12,353 bases of DNA from Chloroflexota bacterium (GTDB lineage Bacteria > Chloroflexota > Dehalococcoidia > E44-bin15). The notes beneath the pieces were generated by a model. It ran no database searches. It saw nothing but the letters and a program-made list of their open reading frames with translations, and was not told the DNA's origin. The position numbers and the translations under genes were made by a program. Positions 11,146 to 12,353 of this stretch are shown here, piece by piece (positions within the stretch are counted from its first letter, which is position 1; each line of letters begins with the position of its first letter). The DNA is taken from positions 1-12,353 of the forward strand of contig JADFVG010000095.1 of assembly GCA_015222405.1 (NCBI GenBank). The letters are read 5' to 3'.

Positions 11146-12353
11146 ATGCCGAGCAAAAGTAAGCAAGAGTGGCGGGATACCACCCTGGCGGGCGTGCTGA
11201 AGCGTTTCCCCGAGCGCCAGGAGCGCTTCGAGATCAGCTCTGGCACCGAGATTGAGCCCCTTTATACCCATGAGGATATTGAGAGGCTGGACTATACCGA
11301 GGTCTTAGGTTATCCCGGGGAGTATCCCTTCACCCGGGGGGTGCAGCCTACCATGTATCGGGGCAGGCTGTGGACGATGAGGCAATATGCTGGTTTCGCC
11401 GATGCTGAAGAGTCCAACCGACGCTATCGCTTCCTCCTGGAGCAGGGGCAGACTGGCCTTAGTATTGCCTTTGACCTCCCGACCCAAATCGGCTACGATT
11501 CCGATCATCCCCGCGCCGAAGGGGAGGTGGGAAAGGTTGGGGTGGCTATCGATACCCTCAGGGATATGGAGATCCTGTTTCAGGAGATTCCCCTGGATAA
11601 GGTGAGCACCTCGATGACTATCAATTCCACCGCCCCCATCCTTCTCGCAATGTATATTGCCATGGCTAAGAAGCAGGGGGTTGACCTGGCGGGGCTGGAT
11701 GGCACCATCCAGAATGATCTCCTGAAGGAGTACGTTGCCCGTGGAACTTACATCTTCCCACCCCACCCCTCGATGCGGCTGATCACGGACATCTTTAAAT
11801 ACTGCAGCCAGGATGTTCCCCGCTGGAACACGATCAGCATTAGTGGCTACCATATCAGGGAGGCAGGATCCACCGCAGCTCAAGAGCTGGCCTTTACCCT
11901 GGCTAATGGCATCGCCTATGTTCAGGCAGCTATAGATGCCGGGCTCGATGTCGATGCCTTCGCTGGCAGGCTGTCCTTCTTCTTCATCAGCCACAACAAT
12001 CTCTTTGAGGAGGTTGCCAAGTTCAGAGCTGCGCGCTGCCTCTGGGCCAAGATCATGAGGGAGCGCTTCGGGGCCAAGGATGCTCGCTCCTGGATGCTCC
12101 GCTTCCATGTCCAGACTTCAGGATCAACCCTCACTGCTCAGCAGCCTGATAATAATGTGGTTCGGACCACAATCCAGGCGCTGGCTGCCATCTTAGGCGG
12201 GATCCAGTCGCTGCATACCTGCTCTCGTGATGAAGCCTACGCCACGCCCAGCGAGGACGCGGTTACCCTCTCTCTCAGAACCCAGCAGGTCCTCGCCTAT
12301 GAGAGCGGTGTCGCCGATATCGTTGATCCCCTGGGTGGCTCATACTTCGTCGA
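11146..12353 (+). CDS. mcmA: Methylmalonyl-CoA mutase large (catalytic) chain, 3' end cut by window
   Basis: 402 complete codons are visible before the window ends. The protein is the substrate-binding TIM-barrel part of a B12-dependent acyl-CoA mutase, which interconverts (R)-methylmalonyl-CoA and succinyl-CoA. Residues set specificity: Y81 (WTMRQYAGF) and R199 (VARGTYIFPP) match Y89 and R207 of the Propionibacterium enzyme, while isobutyryl-CoA mutase has Phe and Gln there and 2-hydroxyisobutyryl-CoA mutase has Ile at the first. The YH pair that contacts cobalamin and substrate is Y235-H236 (ISGYHIREAG). QTSGSTLTAQQPDNNVVRT and SLHTCSRDEA are also family hallmarks. The ATG has AGGAG nine bases upstream. 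Whether the B12-binding domain is fused or on a separate gene lies beyond the window. It suggests a propionate/methylmalonyl route in acyl-CoA metabolism, in keeping with the thiolase pair. Confidence 0.95.
   Translation, partial: MPSKSKQEWRDTTLAGVLKRFPERQERFEISSGTEIEPLYTHEDIERLDYTEVLGYPGEYPFTRGVQPTMYRGRLWTMRQYAGFADAEESNRRYRFLLEQGQTGLSIAFDLPTQIGYDSDHPRAEGEVGKVGVAIDTLRDMEILFQEIPLDKVSTSMTINSTAPILLAMYIAMAKKQGVDLAGLDGTIQNDLLKEYVARGTYIFPPHPSMRLITDIFKYCSQDVPRWNTISISGYHIREAGSTAAQELAFTLANGIAYVQAAIDAGLDVDAFAGRLSFFFISHNNLFEEVAKFRAARCLWAKIMRERFGAKDARSWMLRFHVQTSGSTLTAQQPDNNVVRTTIQALAAILGGIQSLHTCSRDEAYATPSEDAVTLSLRTQQVLAYESGVADIVDPLGGSYFV

Noticed and set aside
11305..12108. Long open frame of 267 codons on the minus strand
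   Set aside because: It lies entirely inside the methylmalonyl-CoA mutase gene, whose motifs are unmistakable on the plus strand; the antisense translation resembles no family and has no upstream signals.
1..12353. CRISPR array, tRNA/rRNA genes, insertion sequences, prophage or toxin-antitoxin genes
   Set aside because: No regularly spaced repeats, cloverleaf-like segments, transposase motifs or terminal inverted repeats were noticed on either strand.

Overview
The window looks like part of an anaerobic bacterial chromosome, most probably a Chloroflexota lineage close to Dehalococcoidia. This is inferred from gene content and style: an ECF sigma factor paired with a membrane DUF5667-type partner, an HMG-CoA-synthase-like protein fused to a DUF35 zinc-ribbon/OB-fold and paired with an SCP2-type thiolase, QueH, and a methylmalonyl-CoA mutase large chain. 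No rRNA, tRNA, CRISPR array, transposase or phage gene was seen. The content reads as ordinary chromosome with a small arsenic-resistance island-like operon.

Layout. (1) 46-2679, +: a two-gene operon, HMGCS-like/DUF35 fusion followed by a thiolase. All three catalytic positions of the HMGCS-like domain are replaced, so it is probably a structural partner of the thiolase. (2) 2719-3687, -: a NarL/LuxR-type response regulator with an atypical receiver pocket, followed by a 72-residue winged-helix protein. (3) 3913-4635, -: a RimI-like acetyltransferase with an unusual internal insertion. (4) 4734-6389, +: sigma factor, DUF5667 membrane protein and DUF1284 cysteine-rich protein, tightly overlapped. 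(5) 6468-7094, +: an exported DUF5666-like protein ending in a strong terminator. (6) 7238-9316, +: arsR, a 28-codon small ORF, a MauE/DoxX membrane protein and an ACR3 arsenite exporter, behind a clear promoter/operator. (7) 9325-11000, -: ruvB then queH. (8) 11146 to the end, +: methylmalonyl-CoA mutase, cut by the window edge.

The most interesting signal is regulatory. The regions upstream of the sigma factor gene and of the exported DUF5666-like gene share a long element with identical internal spacing: CGCTA, then 18 bases, then CGTTATATTA (about 25 of 33 positions identical). The CGTT core resembles -10 elements used by ECF sigma factors. This suggests that the sigma factor drives its own operon and the exported protein, forming a small envelope-linked regulon with the DUF5667 protein as likely membrane regulator. 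Other points worth a look are the catalytically blank HMGCS domain, the arsenic operon carrying a MauE-like protein and a tiny ORF ending in an in-frame TGA just before it, and overlapping divergent promoters at ruvB/mutase and rimI/sigma.

The thiolase pair and the methylmalonyl-CoA mutase point to acyl-CoA metabolism; QueH, RimI and RuvB are housekeeping functions (tRNA modification, protein acetylation, Holliday-junction migration). All assignments come from reading motifs by eye; no database search was run.
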